From positions 2,202,133 through 2,266,132 of the forward strand of contig NZ_BAABKM010000002.1 of NCBI RefSeq assembly GCF_039543825.1: DNA of 64,000 nucleotides, read 5' to 3'. This document shows positions 38,425 to 45,906 of the stretch, in pieces. The stretch is from Nocardioides conyzicola (lineage in GTDB: Bacteria > Actinomycetota > Actinomycetes > Propionibacteriales > Nocardioidaceae). The number at the start of each line of letters is the position of its first letter. Position 1 is the stretch's first letter. The notes below the pieces were generated by a model, which ran no database searches, was not told where the DNA came from, and saw only the letters and a program-made list of their open reading frames with translations. A program made the translations under genes and the position numbers.

Positions 38425-39529
38425 CGGCCGGCTCCTTGCAGAACGCCCAGCGCACCAGGTGCCGGCCGGCGTCGGAGTCGTAGAAGCCCTGGGTCGGGAT
38501 CGCGACGACCCCGGCCCGCTCGGGCAGCGCACGGCAGAACGCCGCTCCGTCCGTCCAACCGAGTGCGGAGATGTCGGTGGTGGCGAAGTAGGTGCCCTCC
38601 GGGACCCGTACGTCGAGGCCGACGTCGGTGAGCCCCGTGCAGAGCAGGTCCCTGCGGGCCTGCAGGTCCGCCGCCAGCGCCAGCGGGAAGTCGGGCTCCT
38701 CGTCGAGCGCGTACGCGACGGCCGGCTGAAGCGGCGAGCCGGAGGTGAAGGTGAGCCACTGCTTGGCCGCGAGCACGGCGCCGACGAGATGGGCCGGTCC
38801 GGTCGCCCAGCCCACCTTCCACCCGGTGAACGAGTAGGACTTCCCGGCACTCGAGAGCGTCAGCGTGCGCTCGAACATCCCCGGCAGGGTGGCGAGCGGG
38901 ACGTGCTCGCGACCGTCGTACACGAGGTGCTCGTAGACCTCGTCGGTGATGACGACCAGGTCGTGCTCGATCGCGAGGTCGGCGACCGCCTGGAGCTCGT
39001 CGCGGGTGAGCACGGTGCCGGTCGGGTTGTGCGGCGAGTTCAGGAGCACGAACCGGGTCCGCGACGTGACGGCCGCGCGCAGCTCGTCGACGTCCAACCG
39101 GAAGTCGGGAGACCGCAGCGTGACAGGACGCCGTACGGCGCCCGCCATCTGGAGCATGGCCGGGTAGGAGTCGTAGTAGGGCTCGATGACGACGACCTCG
39201 TCCCCGGCATTGACCAGCCCCAGCAGCGCGGCCGCGATGCCCTCGGTGCAGCCGGTGGTGACCACGACCTGGCTGTCGGGGTCGAGGTCGATGCCGTAGT
39301 GGCGCTGCTGGTGGCGGGCGATCGCCTGGCGCAGCGGCGGCGTCCCCGGCCCGGGTGCGTACTGGTTGAGCCCGCTCTCCAGCGCGTGCACCGCCCGCGC
39401 GATCACCTCCGGCGGTCCGTCCACGTCCGGGAACCCCTGGCCGAGGTTGACCGACTGGGTGCGGACGGCGAGGGCGGACATCTCCGAGAAGATCGTGGGC
39501 GCGATGCCCTCGAGTCGGTGCGCGAGCAT
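38375..39529 (-). CDS. PLP-dependent aminotransferase class I/II
   Basis: 384 aa fold type I aminotransferase. NLGQGFPDVDGP near the N terminus, the Asn of NSPHNPTGTVL, Asp/Tyr in ITDEVYEHLVYDG and the PLP Lys in LSSAGKSYSFTGWKVGW. This set matches the kynurenine/glutamine-transaminase and N-succinyldiaminopimelate aminotransferase (DapC-like) group. ATG at 39529 matches the family start (MLAHRLEGIAPTIFSEMSALA). No pathway genes are adjacent, so the physiological amino donor and acceptor are unclear. Convergent overlap of 50 bases with the 37447 gene. Confidence 0.9.
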   Translation of the reverse strand: MLAHRLEGIAPTIFSEMSALAVRTQSVNLGQGFPDVDGPPEVIARAVHALESGLNQYAPGPGTPPLRQAIARHQQRHYGIDLDPDSQVVVTTGCTEGIAAALLGLVNAGDEVVVIEPYYDSYPAMLQMAGAVRRPVTLRSPDFRLDVDELRAAVTSRTRFVLLNSPHNPTGTVLTRDELQAVADLAIEHDLVVITDEVYEHLVYDGREHVPLATLPGMFERTLTLSSAGKSYSFTGWKVGWATGPAHLVGAVLAAKQWLTFTSGSPLQPAVAYALDEEPDFPLALAADLQARRDLLCTGLTDVGLDVRVPEGTYFATTDISALGWTDGAAFCRALPERAGVVAIPTQGFYDSDAGRHLVRWAFCKEPAVIAEGLRRLAAADLAG

Positions 39530-39626
39530 GCGGCCGACAGTAGCGCCGCGCCGTGGTCGACCGGCGAAGTGGAAGGCGCGTTCGGTCGGGGCGCACCGTA
39601 CCAAGTGGCCCGAGGCATGGCTGTGA

Positions 39627-39649
39627 CCCCGCCGGCGGGGCCGGCGGGG
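39627..39649 (-). terminator. GC-rich hairpin after the DUF222/HNH gene
   Basis: CCCCGCCGGC-N3-GCCGGCGGGG gives a 10-bp all-GC stem five bases beyond the HNH stop codon. There is no T-run, as is common in high-GC actinobacteria. It also lies upstream of the aminotransferase on the same strand. Confidence 0.55.
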
Positions 39650-39654
39650 TGGCG

Positions 39655-40914
39655 TCAGTGGGTTCGTCGTCGCTTGTGGGTGAGGTCGCTGAGGTAGACG
39701 CGTCCCATGGGTGAAGTCCACTCGAAGGAGGTCATCGTGAGCCTGCGGTAGGTCCAGAAGCCGTGGGTCTTGAGGCGGTGGTGCAGTCGGCAGAGGGGTG
39801 CGAGGTTCCGCGAGGTGGTGGCGCCGCCTCGATGCCAGGGAGTGATGTGGTCGAGGTCGCAGCGACGGGCGGATCGGCCGCAGCCGGGGAAGACGCAGGT
39901 GGGGCAGGTCAGGACGATCTGTTCGCGGAGACGCGAGCCGGGTGCATAGGCGTCGGTCGAGAGGTGCTCGCTCAGGTCGAGGACCGGGCGGATCGACACC
40001 CGGGTGTTGGCCTGGCGGCACCACTCGGCGAGCTGGTCGATGGTGATCGGGGAGCTGCCGCCCTCGACGTTGACGACGCCGTGGGTCTGGCGTGAGTCGT
40101 GGTGGGCGTAGATCACGAGCTCGCGGGCACCGCTGCCGCCGCCGGCCAGCGACGTGTCGGCGAGGTGGCCGAGGGCCATGGCGCGGCGGGTGTCGAGGTC
40201 GAGCTCGGGGTGCTCGGTGAGGAGCGCGTGGGCCTTGGTCTTGACCGCGGCTTCGAGAGCACGCGCGTCGGCCAGGTCGAGGAGCCCGGTCACCGGGACG
40301 AGGCCGTCGTTGAGAGCGGCGTCGCCCAGGGCGATGTCGAGGTGCCGGTGCTTGGCGCGCCGGCGCCTCAGCTCCTCGAACCGCTCGTGGTCGTACTGCT
40401 CGACCGCGGTCATCGCTGTGGACTCGATCTGGGCGAACGAGCAGTCGTGGGCGATCGGGGCGAGCGCCGCGTCGACGTACTGCGCGCCGCCCGCGGGCAG
40501 GCGGTGGGTGTGCTCGGTGATCCGGCGGACCTTCCAGGCGGGGACCTCGCCGGTCATGACGCGCGCCCAGAGCCGGGGGAGGCGGTGCTTGGCCTCGAGG
40601 GCGGAGCCGACGAGCTTGCGGCCGGCGACGGGGGAGAGGCCGACCGCGGCGGCGAACTCGGGGATGGCGAACTCGGCGACGGTGGGCGCGCCCTCGCCGG
40701 CGAGAGAGAGGGGCTGATCGCCGTACATGACCAGGTTGCCGTCGTCGTCGACGACCGGGTCGACGTCGTCGCCGGGGTGGAGCTCGGCCCAGGTGGCGGC
40801 GAGCTCGTAGGTCCGTGCCGCCGCCATGATCTCGGCGTGGTGGGTGACCTCGGCGGCGCGCAGCACCGTCTCGACCTGAGGGTCGAGGGTGGTACGGCGG
40901 GTCCGAGTGGCCAT
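39655..40914 (-). CDS. DUF222 (13E12 repeat) protein with C-terminal HNH nuclease domain
   Basis: 419 aa. DUF222 region about 25-290 (AARTYELAATWAELH, VAEFAIPEFAAAVGLSPVAGRKLVGSALEAKHRLPRLW, GEVPAWKVRRITEHTHRLP). The HNH domain lies about 345-395: CVFPGCGRSARRCDLDHITPWHRGG, then SRNLAPLCRLHHRLKTH, with Cys pairs for zinc and His-Asn-His metal ligands intact. Related to the REP13E12 family that is multicopy in actinobacteria. ATG at 40914 fits the domain start. A REP-like repeat lies 126 bases upstream. The biological role of this family is not settled; nuclease activity is predicted. Confidence 0.88.
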   Translation of the reverse strand: MATRTRRTTLDPQVETVLRAAEVTHHAEIMAAARTYELAATWAELHPGDDVDPVVDDDGNLVMYGDQPLSLAGEGAPTVAEFAIPEFAAAVGLSPVAGRKLVGSALEAKHRLPRLWARVMTGEVPAWKVRRITEHTHRLPAGGAQYVDAALAPIAHDCSFAQIESTAMTAVEQYDHERFEELRRRRAKHRHLDIALGDAALNDGLVPVTGLLDLADARALEAAVKTKAHALLTEHPELDLDTRRAMALGHLADTSLAGGGSGARELVIYAHHDSRQTHGVVNVEGGSSPITIDQLAEWCRQANTRVSIRPVLDLSEHLSTDAYAPGSRLREQIVLTCPTCVFPGCGRSARRCDLDHITPWHRGGATTSRNLAPLCRLHHRLKTHGFWTYRRLTMTSFEWTSPMGRVYLSDLTHKRRRTH

Positions 40915-41040
40915 ACCACAGCCTACCACGATTCGCACATATGTTCGAGTAAAGTTTTCAGACGAAGCGGTTCCAATCACCCGCCGGTGGGTGGTGGCTT
41001 CGAGCCTCGGGCCTGGCGCCATCGCCCCTGCCTCGGCTGC

Positions 41041-41082
41041 GGGGGTTTCGAGACAGCGCTGGCGCGCCTCCTCAACCACCGG
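41041..41082. repeat. REP-like imperfect palindromic element
   Basis: On the minus strand this reads CCGGTGGTTGAGGAGGCGCG followed by CCAGCGCTGTCTCGAAACC and a C-run. It can fold into an imperfect hairpin (GGTT/AACC outer, GCGC/GCGC inner). Elements of the type GGTGGTTGAGGAG...TCTCGAAACC recur in intergenic DNA of Nocardioides-like genomes, as I recall. Only one copy is in this window, next to the HNH gene; a related scrap (GGTGGTGGCTTCGAGCC) lies at 40989-41006. Confidence 0.5.
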
Positions 41083-41092
41083 CGTCCCCGAC

Positions 41093-41098
41093 TACGCT
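41093..41098 (+). promoter_or_regulatory. -10 box for leaderless pyrE
   Basis: TACGCT, seven bases before the GTG of pyrE, with no Shine-Dalgarno sequence. The upstream -35 is not obvious and would lie inside the REP-like element, so the element may influence pyrE. Confidence 0.5.
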
Positions 41099-41105
41099 CT
41101 GCGGC

Positions 41106-41630
41106 GTGGACGAGACGCTGGCTGCCGACATCGACGCGATCTGCCGACTGACGGGGGAGTTCACGCTCCGCTCGGGTCAGCAGGCGACGGAGTACTTCGA
41201 CAAGTACCTCTTCGAGGCCGACCCGGCGCTGCTGCTCCGGGTCGCGCGCGAGATGGTCGGGCTGCTCCCGGAGGACACCGACCTGCTCGGTGGGCTCGAG
41301 CTCGGCGGCGTCCCGATCGCGACGATGGTCAGCAGCCTCACCGGCCGGCCGGCGCTGTTCGTGCGCAAGCAGGCGAAGACCTACGGCACCAACAAGCTCG
41401 CGGAGGGTCCGGACGTGGCCGGCCGCCGGATCACGCTGATCGAGGACGTGATCACCACCGGCGGCGCCGTTCGCGACGCGACGAACGCGCTGCGTGCGCT
41501 GGGCGCGACGGTCGAGGTCGTGGTCTGCGCGATCGACCGCAGCCCGGTCGACCAGAACCCGCTCGCGGACGTCGGGCTCGAGGTGCGCCCGGTGCTGACC
41601 AAGGCGCAGCTGGACTCAGCCCGCGGGTGA
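41106..41630 (+). CDS. pyrE: Orotate phosphoribosyltransferase
   Basis: 174 aa. Converts orotate and PRPP to OMP in pyrimidine synthesis. The PRPP-binding motif is ITLIEDVITTGGAVRDA (about 116-132); the flexible loop carries VRKQAKTYGTNKLAEGPD, and the N-terminal part FTLRSGQQATEYFDKYLFEADP corresponds to the family's SG...YxDxR region. GTG start, leaderless context. Its 3' end overlaps the convergent DedA gene by 15 bases. Not in a pyr operon here. Confidence 0.93.
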   Translation: MDETLAADIDAICRLTGEFTLRSGQQATEYFDKYLFEADPALLLRVAREMVGLLPEDTDLLGGLELGGVPIATMVSSLTGRPALFVRKQAKTYGTNKLAEGPDVAGRRITLIEDVITTGGAVRDATNALRALGATVEVVVCAIDRSPVDQNPLADVGLEVRPVLTKAQLDSARG

Positions 41631-42371
41631 CTCCTCGGGCACGTCGGGGACCGGTACGGCGTTGCGCGCGGCCTCACGCTCGGCGTGGTGGGTCCGGCGC
41701 CGCTTGATCGCCTCGAAGCCGATCGGGATCACGGTGAAGAGCAGGATCACGAAGATCGCGTAGTCGATGTTCTCGGAGAGGAACGGGCCGAGCCGCGGCA
41801 CGTTGCCGAGGAAGTAGCCGAGCAGCGTGATCGAGACGACCCACAGCGCGGCGCCGACCAGGCTCCAGGAGAAGAACTTGCGCCGGTCCATCCGGGTCAC
41901 ACCGGCGACCACGGTGATGTAGGTCCGCACGAACGGCACGAACCGGCCGATGACCAGCGCCTTGCTGCCGTGCCTCTCGAAGAACGCCGAGGTGTCGTCG
42001 AAGTACTTGCGCTTGAGGATCCGGCCGTCGCGGTTGTAGAGCGGAGGCCCGATGGCCCGGCCTATCTCGTAGCCGACGACGTTGCCCAGCAGGGCAGCGG
42101 TGGTCAGCAGCAGCACGGCGATCACGAGCTCGAGGAACGGCGAGCCCACGCCGAGGATGTGGATCTGCTCGCCGGCGATGAAGAGGCCGAGGGCGAAGAG
42201 CAGGGTGTCACCCGGGAGGAACGGGAAGAACAACCCGCACTCGATGAAGACGATGACGAGGCTCAGCCAGATCAGGCTCGACCCGAACTCGGAGAGGAGC
42301 CAGTCTGGGTCCATCCACTTGATGCCGAACAGCATCGGGTTCAGGTGGGGGGACGCGAGGAGCGCGGTCAC
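41616..42371 (-). CDS. DedA family membrane protein
   Basis: 251 aa with about five to six hydrophobic segments. DedA/SNARE-associated landmarks: FIECGLFFPFLPGDTLLFALGLFIA, GNVVGYEIGRAIGPPLY, FFERHGSKALVIGRFVPFVRTYITVVAGVTRMDRRKFFSWSLVGAALWV. The membrane-embedded Glu and the R-F-x-P-x-x-R-T motif of these putative lipid flippases are present. I chose GTG at 42371 because TACCGT (42383-42378 on this strand) ends exactly six bases upstream, the leaderless pattern; TTG at 42377 is the alternative. C terminus basic, then acidic. Divergent from the TrmH-type gene. Confidence 0.9.
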   Translation of the reverse strand: MTALLASPHLNPMLFGIKWMDPDWLLSEFGSSLIWLSLVIVFIECGLFFPFLPGDTLLFALGLFIAGEQIHILGVGSPFLELVIAVLLLTTAALLGNVVGYEIGRAIGPPLYNRDGRILKRKYFDDTSAFFERHGSKALVIGRFVPFVRTYITVVAGVTRMDRRKFFSWSLVGAALWVVSITLLGYFLGNVPRLGPFLSENIDYAIFVILLFTVIPIGFEAIKRRRTHHAEREAARNAVPVPDVPEESPAG

Positions 42372-42377
42372 GTACAA

Positions 42378-42423
42378 ACGGTACCTGCCGGGTCCGCATG
42401 TCGTGGGGCCGATCCCCTAACGT
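42378..42423. promoter_or_regulatory. Divergent leaderless promoters of dedA-like and trmH-like genes
   Basis: TACCGT on the minus strand (42383-42378) precedes the DedA GTG by six bases. TAACGT on the plus strand (42418-42423) precedes the methyltransferase ATG by seven. No Shine-Dalgarno sequence is visible for either. Confidence 0.5.
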
Positions 42424-42430
42424 TCCCCGA

Positions 42431-43072
42431 ATGGACGAGCGCGCGCCGTACGAGGTCGGGGTCGGCCCGTGGGTCGGGCCCTGGCCGGAGGGGGAGAGGT
42501 ACGACGCGGAGCTGCTCGCCGCTGGCGACCGGCGCAACGTCGTGGACCGCTACCGGTACTGGACGATGGAGGCGATCGTCGCCGACCTCGACTCACGGCG
42601 GCACGACTTCCACGTCGCGATCGAGAACTGGCAGCACGACGCCAACATCGGCTCGATCGTCCGCACGGCGAACGCGTTCCTGGCCGCCGAGGTGCACATC
42701 GTCGGCAACCGCCGCTGGAACCGGCGTGGCGCGATGGTGACGGACCGCTACCAGCACGTCCGGCACCACGCAGGCGTCACCGAGCTCGCGGCGTACCTCC
42801 ACGAGCAGGGCGTCGTCCTGTACGGCGTCGACAACCTGCCCGGCTCGCTGCACCTCGAGACGACGACCTTGCCGAGGAAGGTGTGCTTCCTCTTCGGCCA
42901 GGAGGGCCCGGGGCTCTCCGACGGCGCGCGCGAGGCGTGCGACGCGACGTTCTCGATCGCCCAGTTCGGGTCGACCCGGTCGATCAACGCCTCGGCGGCC
43001 GGCGCGATCGCGATGCACTCCTGGGTGCGCGAGCACGCCGACCTCTCGGGCGACGGCGCCTGGCGGGGCTGA
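42431..43072 (+). CDS. TrmH/SpoU family RNA 2'-O-methyltransferase
   Basis: 213 aa SPOUT-type methylase. Motif 1 IENWQHDANIGSIVRTANAF (N...R), motif 2 CFLFGQEGPGLSDGA and motif 3 FGSTRSINASAAGAIAMHSW, which build the knotted SAM site. Length suits the tRNA (guanosine-18) or rRNA SpoU group. ATG at 42431 is chosen because of the -10 box at 42418-42423; ATG at 42398 would precede that box. The exact RNA target cannot be told from sequence. Confidence 0.9.
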   Translation: MDERAPYEVGVGPWVGPWPEGERYDAELLAAGDRRNVVDRYRYWTMEAIVADLDSRRHDFHVAIENWQHDANIGSIVRTANAFLAAEVHIVGNRRWNRRGAMVTDRYQHVRHHAGVTELAAYLHEQGVVLYGVDNLPGSLHLETTTLPRKVCFLFGQEGPGLSDGAREACDATFSIAQFGSTRSINASAAGAIAMHSWVREHADLSGDGAWRG

Positions 43073-43078
43073 GCTGGG

Positions 43079-43837
43079 TCAGTGCCGGGTCTTGTTCGAG
43101 CACGCGAGCACGAACGTCGTCCGTGTCACCCAGGAAGTGCGGTAGAGCCACTCGCGCGAGACGACGTGGCGTGGGCAGGTGCGGTTCGCTGCCTTCAGCA
43201 CGCTCTTGTCGGTGGCCTTGCCGCGCACCACCTTGGAGAACGTCGTCCGGTACTGGTGAGAGGCCGAGCACGCGACCGCCGCGAACCCACCCTTGACCGC
43301 CTTGGCGCAGCGCGCCACGGCGTCAGGGATCGAGCCGGTGATCTTGGCCGGCCCCGCTGCCGGGAGGTCGAGCAGCTTGGTGGACGAGGTGAGGGCGACG
43401 GAGCAGCTGAACCACCGAGCGCCGGCCGCGATCTCCCTCTTGTTCGGTGCGAACCAGTACGAGTCCCAGAGCGTCAGCGCACGACGCGTCGGCGTGCCGA
43501 GCAGCTTCTTGGTCGCGGGGTCGCAGGTGGTGGTGAGCTTGCGGGACATGGCCGCGGGAAACTTCTTCCAGTTCACGTCCGCCCAGTCGAACGACGCCGG
43601 CACCTCGCCGACGGCGGTGACGAACATGGTCTCGTCGCCGGTGCACTCCACCGCCGGCTTCGGTGAGGAGTGCCCGTAGGCCTGCTTCAGCGTGAGGTCG
43701 TAGCAGGCGCCCACGGCCGGGGCGCCGGCCAGCGGGTCGGGGTCGGTCTCGCCCGCCGAGGCGGGGCCGACGCCGAGGAGGCCGGCGAGCAGGACGAGGA
43801 CGGCGGTGACGCCGAGGCAGCGCAGGGCGCGGGTCAT
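43079..43837 (-). CDS. Secreted 8-cysteine protein, septum-formation-domain-like (paralog 1)
   Basis: 252 aa. Signal peptide MTRALRCLGVTAVLVLLAGLLGVGPASA. The mature part has eight cysteines (ACYDL, VECTG, TTCDP, FSCSV, ARCAK, VACSA, RTCPR, LACSN), probably disulfide-bonded outside the cell. The repeated pattern GACYDLT...VEC...VTAVGEVP resembles the septum-formation domain found beside actinobacterial sigma factors. Its ATG overlaps the stop of its paralog (ATGA). The first 157 bases are almost the same as those of the paralog, a sign of recent duplication or gene conversion. Function unknown. Confidence 0.8.
   Translation of the reverse strand: MTRALRCLGVTAVLVLLAGLLGVGPASAGETDPDPLAGAPAVGACYDLTLKQAYGHSSPKPAVECTGDETMFVTAVGEVPASFDWADVNWKKFPAAMSRKLTTTCDPATKKLLGTPTRRALTLWDSYWFAPNKREIAAGARWFSCSVALTSSTKLLDLPAAGPAKITGSIPDAVARCAKAVKGGFAAVACSASHQYRTTFSKVVRGKATDKSVLKAANRTCPRHVVSREWLYRTSWVTRTTFVLACSNKTRH
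43681..43837 (-). repeat. Duplicated 5' segment of the twin secreted genes (copy 1)
   Basis: The 157 bases encoding signal peptide and first mature residues match 44415-44571 without gaps (offset 734), nearly identical over the last 95 bases, while the rest of the genes have diverged. Confidence 0.75.
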
Positions 43838-44571
43838 CGGTGCGTCTTGGTCGAGCAGCCGATGGCGAAGGACTTGCGGTCGATCGGCACGGCCGACCGC
43901 AGCCAGACGCGGCTGGACACGTGGCGCGGGCAGATCCGCTTGGCGGCCTTGTCGAGGTTCTTCGCGGTCGGCTTCATCCGCACCACGGTGGCGTAGGACA
44001 GCCGCCAGTCGTGACGGTCAGCGCACGTGGTCGCGGCGTACTTGCGCCCGACGTAGCACCGTGCGAGCACGTCGGGCAGGTTGCGGCCGGCCCGGGGCAG
44101 CTTGTCCGGGAGGTCGCTGAGCGCGTTGTCCTCGAGCGAGGCGAGGTGGCAGGAGAACCAGCGAGCTCCGGCCTCCTGCTCCGCGTCCGTGGGAGCGAAC
44201 CAGAACCAGTTGTACTGGGAGTACATGAGCAGCGCGGGCTTCGAGCCGATCTTGGCGGCGAACGCAGCGCCGCACTGGGCTCCGACGTTCTTCGAGATCG
44301 TCTTCTCGGGCGAGTCCCAGGTGACGCCGGCCTTCAGCTGACCGACCGCGATCACCACGGTCGTGTGGTCGTCGGAGCACTCGACCGGCGCTTCCGGGAC
44401 GGAGTGCTCCCAGCCCTGCTTGTAGGTCAGGTCGTAGCACGCGCCCTTTGCCGGGGCCCCGGCCAGCGGATCCGGGTCGGTCTCGCCTGCCGAGGCAGTG
44501 CCGACGCCGAGGAGGCCGGCGAGCAGGACGAGGACGGCGGTGACGCCGAGGAGGCGCAGGGCGCGGGTCAT
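43834..44571 (-). CDS. Secreted 8-cysteine protein, septum-formation-domain-like (paralog 2)
   Basis: 245 aa. Signal peptide MTRALRLLGVTAVLVLLAGLLGVGTASA and the same eight cysteine positions as the downstream copy (ACYDL, VECSD, AQCGA, FSCHL, ARCYV, TTCAD, RICPR, IGCST). Outside the signal region and cysteines the copies have diverged strongly. ATG with GGGAGAGA upstream. A sigma/anti-sigma-like pair lies 82 bases upstream on the same strand, so these may be its targets or operon partners. Function unknown. Confidence 0.8.
   Translation of the reverse strand: MTRALRLLGVTAVLVLLAGLLGVGTASAGETDPDPLAGAPAKGACYDLTYKQGWEHSVPEAPVECSDDHTTVVIAVGQLKAGVTWDSPEKTISKNVGAQCGAAFAAKIGSKPALLMYSQYNWFWFAPTDAEQEAGARWFSCHLASLEDNALSDLPDKLPRAGRNLPDVLARCYVGRKYAATTCADRHDWRLSYATVVRMKPTAKNLDKAAKRICPRHVSSRVWLRSAVPIDRKSFAIGCSTKTHR
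44415..44571 (-). repeat. Duplicated 5' segment of the twin secreted genes (copy 2)
   Basis: Partner of 43681-43837. Higher identity in the signal-peptide DNA than in the mature coding part suggests gene conversion or strong constraint on the export signal. Confidence 0.75.
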
Positions 44572-44621
44572 GAGGTCTCTCCCGAGATCGTGGTCGGTGG
44601 TGCGGCGATCACCGTAAGCGG

Positions 44622-44641
44622 CCGACCTCGGCCTTGGTCGG
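44622..44641 (-). terminator. Hairpin between the sigma-factor gene and the secreted twins
   Basis: CCGACC-N8-GGTCGG starting 13 bases beyond the sigma-factor stop. There is no T-run. It could be a weak terminator. A TACGGT -10-like box follows on the minus strand (44616-44611) and could start a separate transcript for the secreted genes. Confidence 0.4.
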
Positions 44642-44653
44642 AGAACCCCGAAA

Positions 44654-45145
44654 TCAGTGGCGGTCCTCCGCGAGCACCGATCGCAGCGCCTGCAGGGCGC
44701 GCGAGGTGTGGCTCTTCACCGTGCCCTCGCTGATCCTGAGCTCGGCGGCGGTCTCCTCCACGGACAGCCCGAGCCAGTGCCGGAGCAGCACGGTCCGCCG
44801 TTGCATGTCCGGCAGCAGCCGGATCGCGTCGAGGAGGCTCGACCGCTCCTCGAAGGGGAGCAGGGCGGGGGCGGTGCGTTCGGGCGGGCTCGTCGTCGGT
44901 CGTTCGCGACGCCACGGCCGGCGGTGCTCGTCGATGTCGGCGCGGACCAGGATCGTGCGGACGTACGCCTCCTCGCCCCCCTCGTGCTGGAGCCGCGGCC
45001 AGGCCAGGTACAGCTTGGTCAGGGCCGTCTGGAGCAGGTCGTCGGCGCGGTGCCAGTCACCGCAGATCGCGTACGCGATGCGGCGCAGGTGCTGCTGGCG
45101 GGCCGCCACGAACGCGACGTACTCCTCCTCGAGGTGCGCCCTCAT
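44654..45145 (-). CDS. RNA polymerase sigma factor, SigE/ECF family
   Basis: 163 aa, two-domain ECF sigma. Region 2: YVAFVAARQQHLRRIAYAICGDWHRADDLLQTALTKLYLAWPRL (the yLAWPR end typifies the actinobacterial SigE-family group). Region 4: LLPDMQRRTVLLRHWLGLSVEETAAELRISEGTVKSHTSRALQALR. A Pro/Glu linker lies between. Its ATG overlaps the upstream membrane-protein gene (ATGA). Directs transcription of an unknown regulon; the partner upstream is the likely anti-sigma. Confidence 0.92.
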   Translation of the reverse strand: MRAHLEEEYVAFVAARQQHLRRIAYAICGDWHRADDLLQTALTKLYLAWPRLQHEGGEEAYVRTILVRADIDEHRRPWRRERPTTSPPERTAPALLPFEERSSLLDAIRLLPDMQRRTVLLRHWLGLSVEETAAELRISEGTVKSHTSRALQALRSVLAEDRH

Positions 45146-45786
45146 CGGGAGGTGCCTCCCGCCGGCGGCAGCTCGGGGTAGCTGAACCAGGAGTGCGACC
45201 CGACGCTGTCGGCGACCCACTCGTCGAAGGTGCGCGTCTGGTCCGGCAGCTCGGACTGGAACCCGCTGATCCGGTGATCCCGGGTCGCGGTCAGCAGGAG
45301 CCAGACCGTGTCCCCGTGGGTCGTCACCACCTCCAGTGCCGCCGAGGTGCCGAAGGCGTCGCCGAGCACGTGGTCGTAGTAGCCGGTGACCTTCACCTCG
45401 GGGTAGCCCCGCACGACCTTCCCGTGGTCGTCGAGGTGGATGTCGTCCCAGCCGATGGCCAGGCCGCAGTCGCCCAGGGTGCCGGCGCGGCACTCCCGCG
45501 CCGTGTCCGGGTCGACCGGCACGGGATCGGTGACGTGCACCGGGACGACGCCCGGAGGTCCCGCCGGCTCGACGTCGCGCCCGGCCGACCCGGCGCCACC
45601 GATGCTCGCGGCGAACGCCCCGACGGCGACGGCGGCGACGCCGACGGAGGCGGCCACTGCGGCCCGGCGCCGGCGCGCCGCCCGCCGGCCGCGTACGGCG
45701 TACTGGAGCGGGTCGCGCAGCGGCGGCTCCGTCCCGAAGGACCGCTCCACCTCGGTGCCGATCCACTCGTCGATGTCCGTGCTCAT
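45142..45786 (-). CDS. Single-pass membrane protein, probable anti-sigma partner
   Basis: 214 aa. Cytoplasmic segment of about 40 residues (MSTDIDEWIGTEVERSFGTEPPLRDPLQYAVRGRRAARRRR), one helix (about 42-62, AAVAASVGVAAVAVGAFAASI) and an external domain with two cysteines (ECRAGTLGDCG). There is no HxxxCxxC zinc motif in the short inner part, so it is not a ZAS anti-sigma. The gene precedes and overlaps its sigma partner, a common order for such pairs. Role inferred from context and topology. It is divergent from fba. Confidence 0.7.
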   Translation of the reverse strand: MSTDIDEWIGTEVERSFGTEPPLRDPLQYAVRGRRAARRRRAAVAASVGVAAVAVGAFAASIGGAGSAGRDVEPAGPPGVVPVHVTDPVPVDPDTARECRAGTLGDCGLAIGWDDIHLDDHGKVVRGYPEVKVTGYYDHVLGDAFGTSAALEVVTTHGDTVWLLLTATRDHRISGFQSELPDQTRTFDEWVADSVGSHSWFSYPELPPAGGTSR

Positions 45787-45906
45787 CGCGTTCTCCTGCC
45801 TGCTCGTCCTGACACTTCCAGAACGGAACGTCCGGCGGTCCGGTTGTCACGGATAGCCACTAGGGTCGGTAGCAGAGCCAGTCGCCAGTCCGAGGAGCGC
45901 AGACAG

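Noticed and set aside
39655..40914. HNH gene as an intron-encoded homing endonuclease or insertion sequence
   Set aside because: No interrupted gene, terminal repeats or target duplication is visible; DUF222/HNH proteins are normally free-standing.
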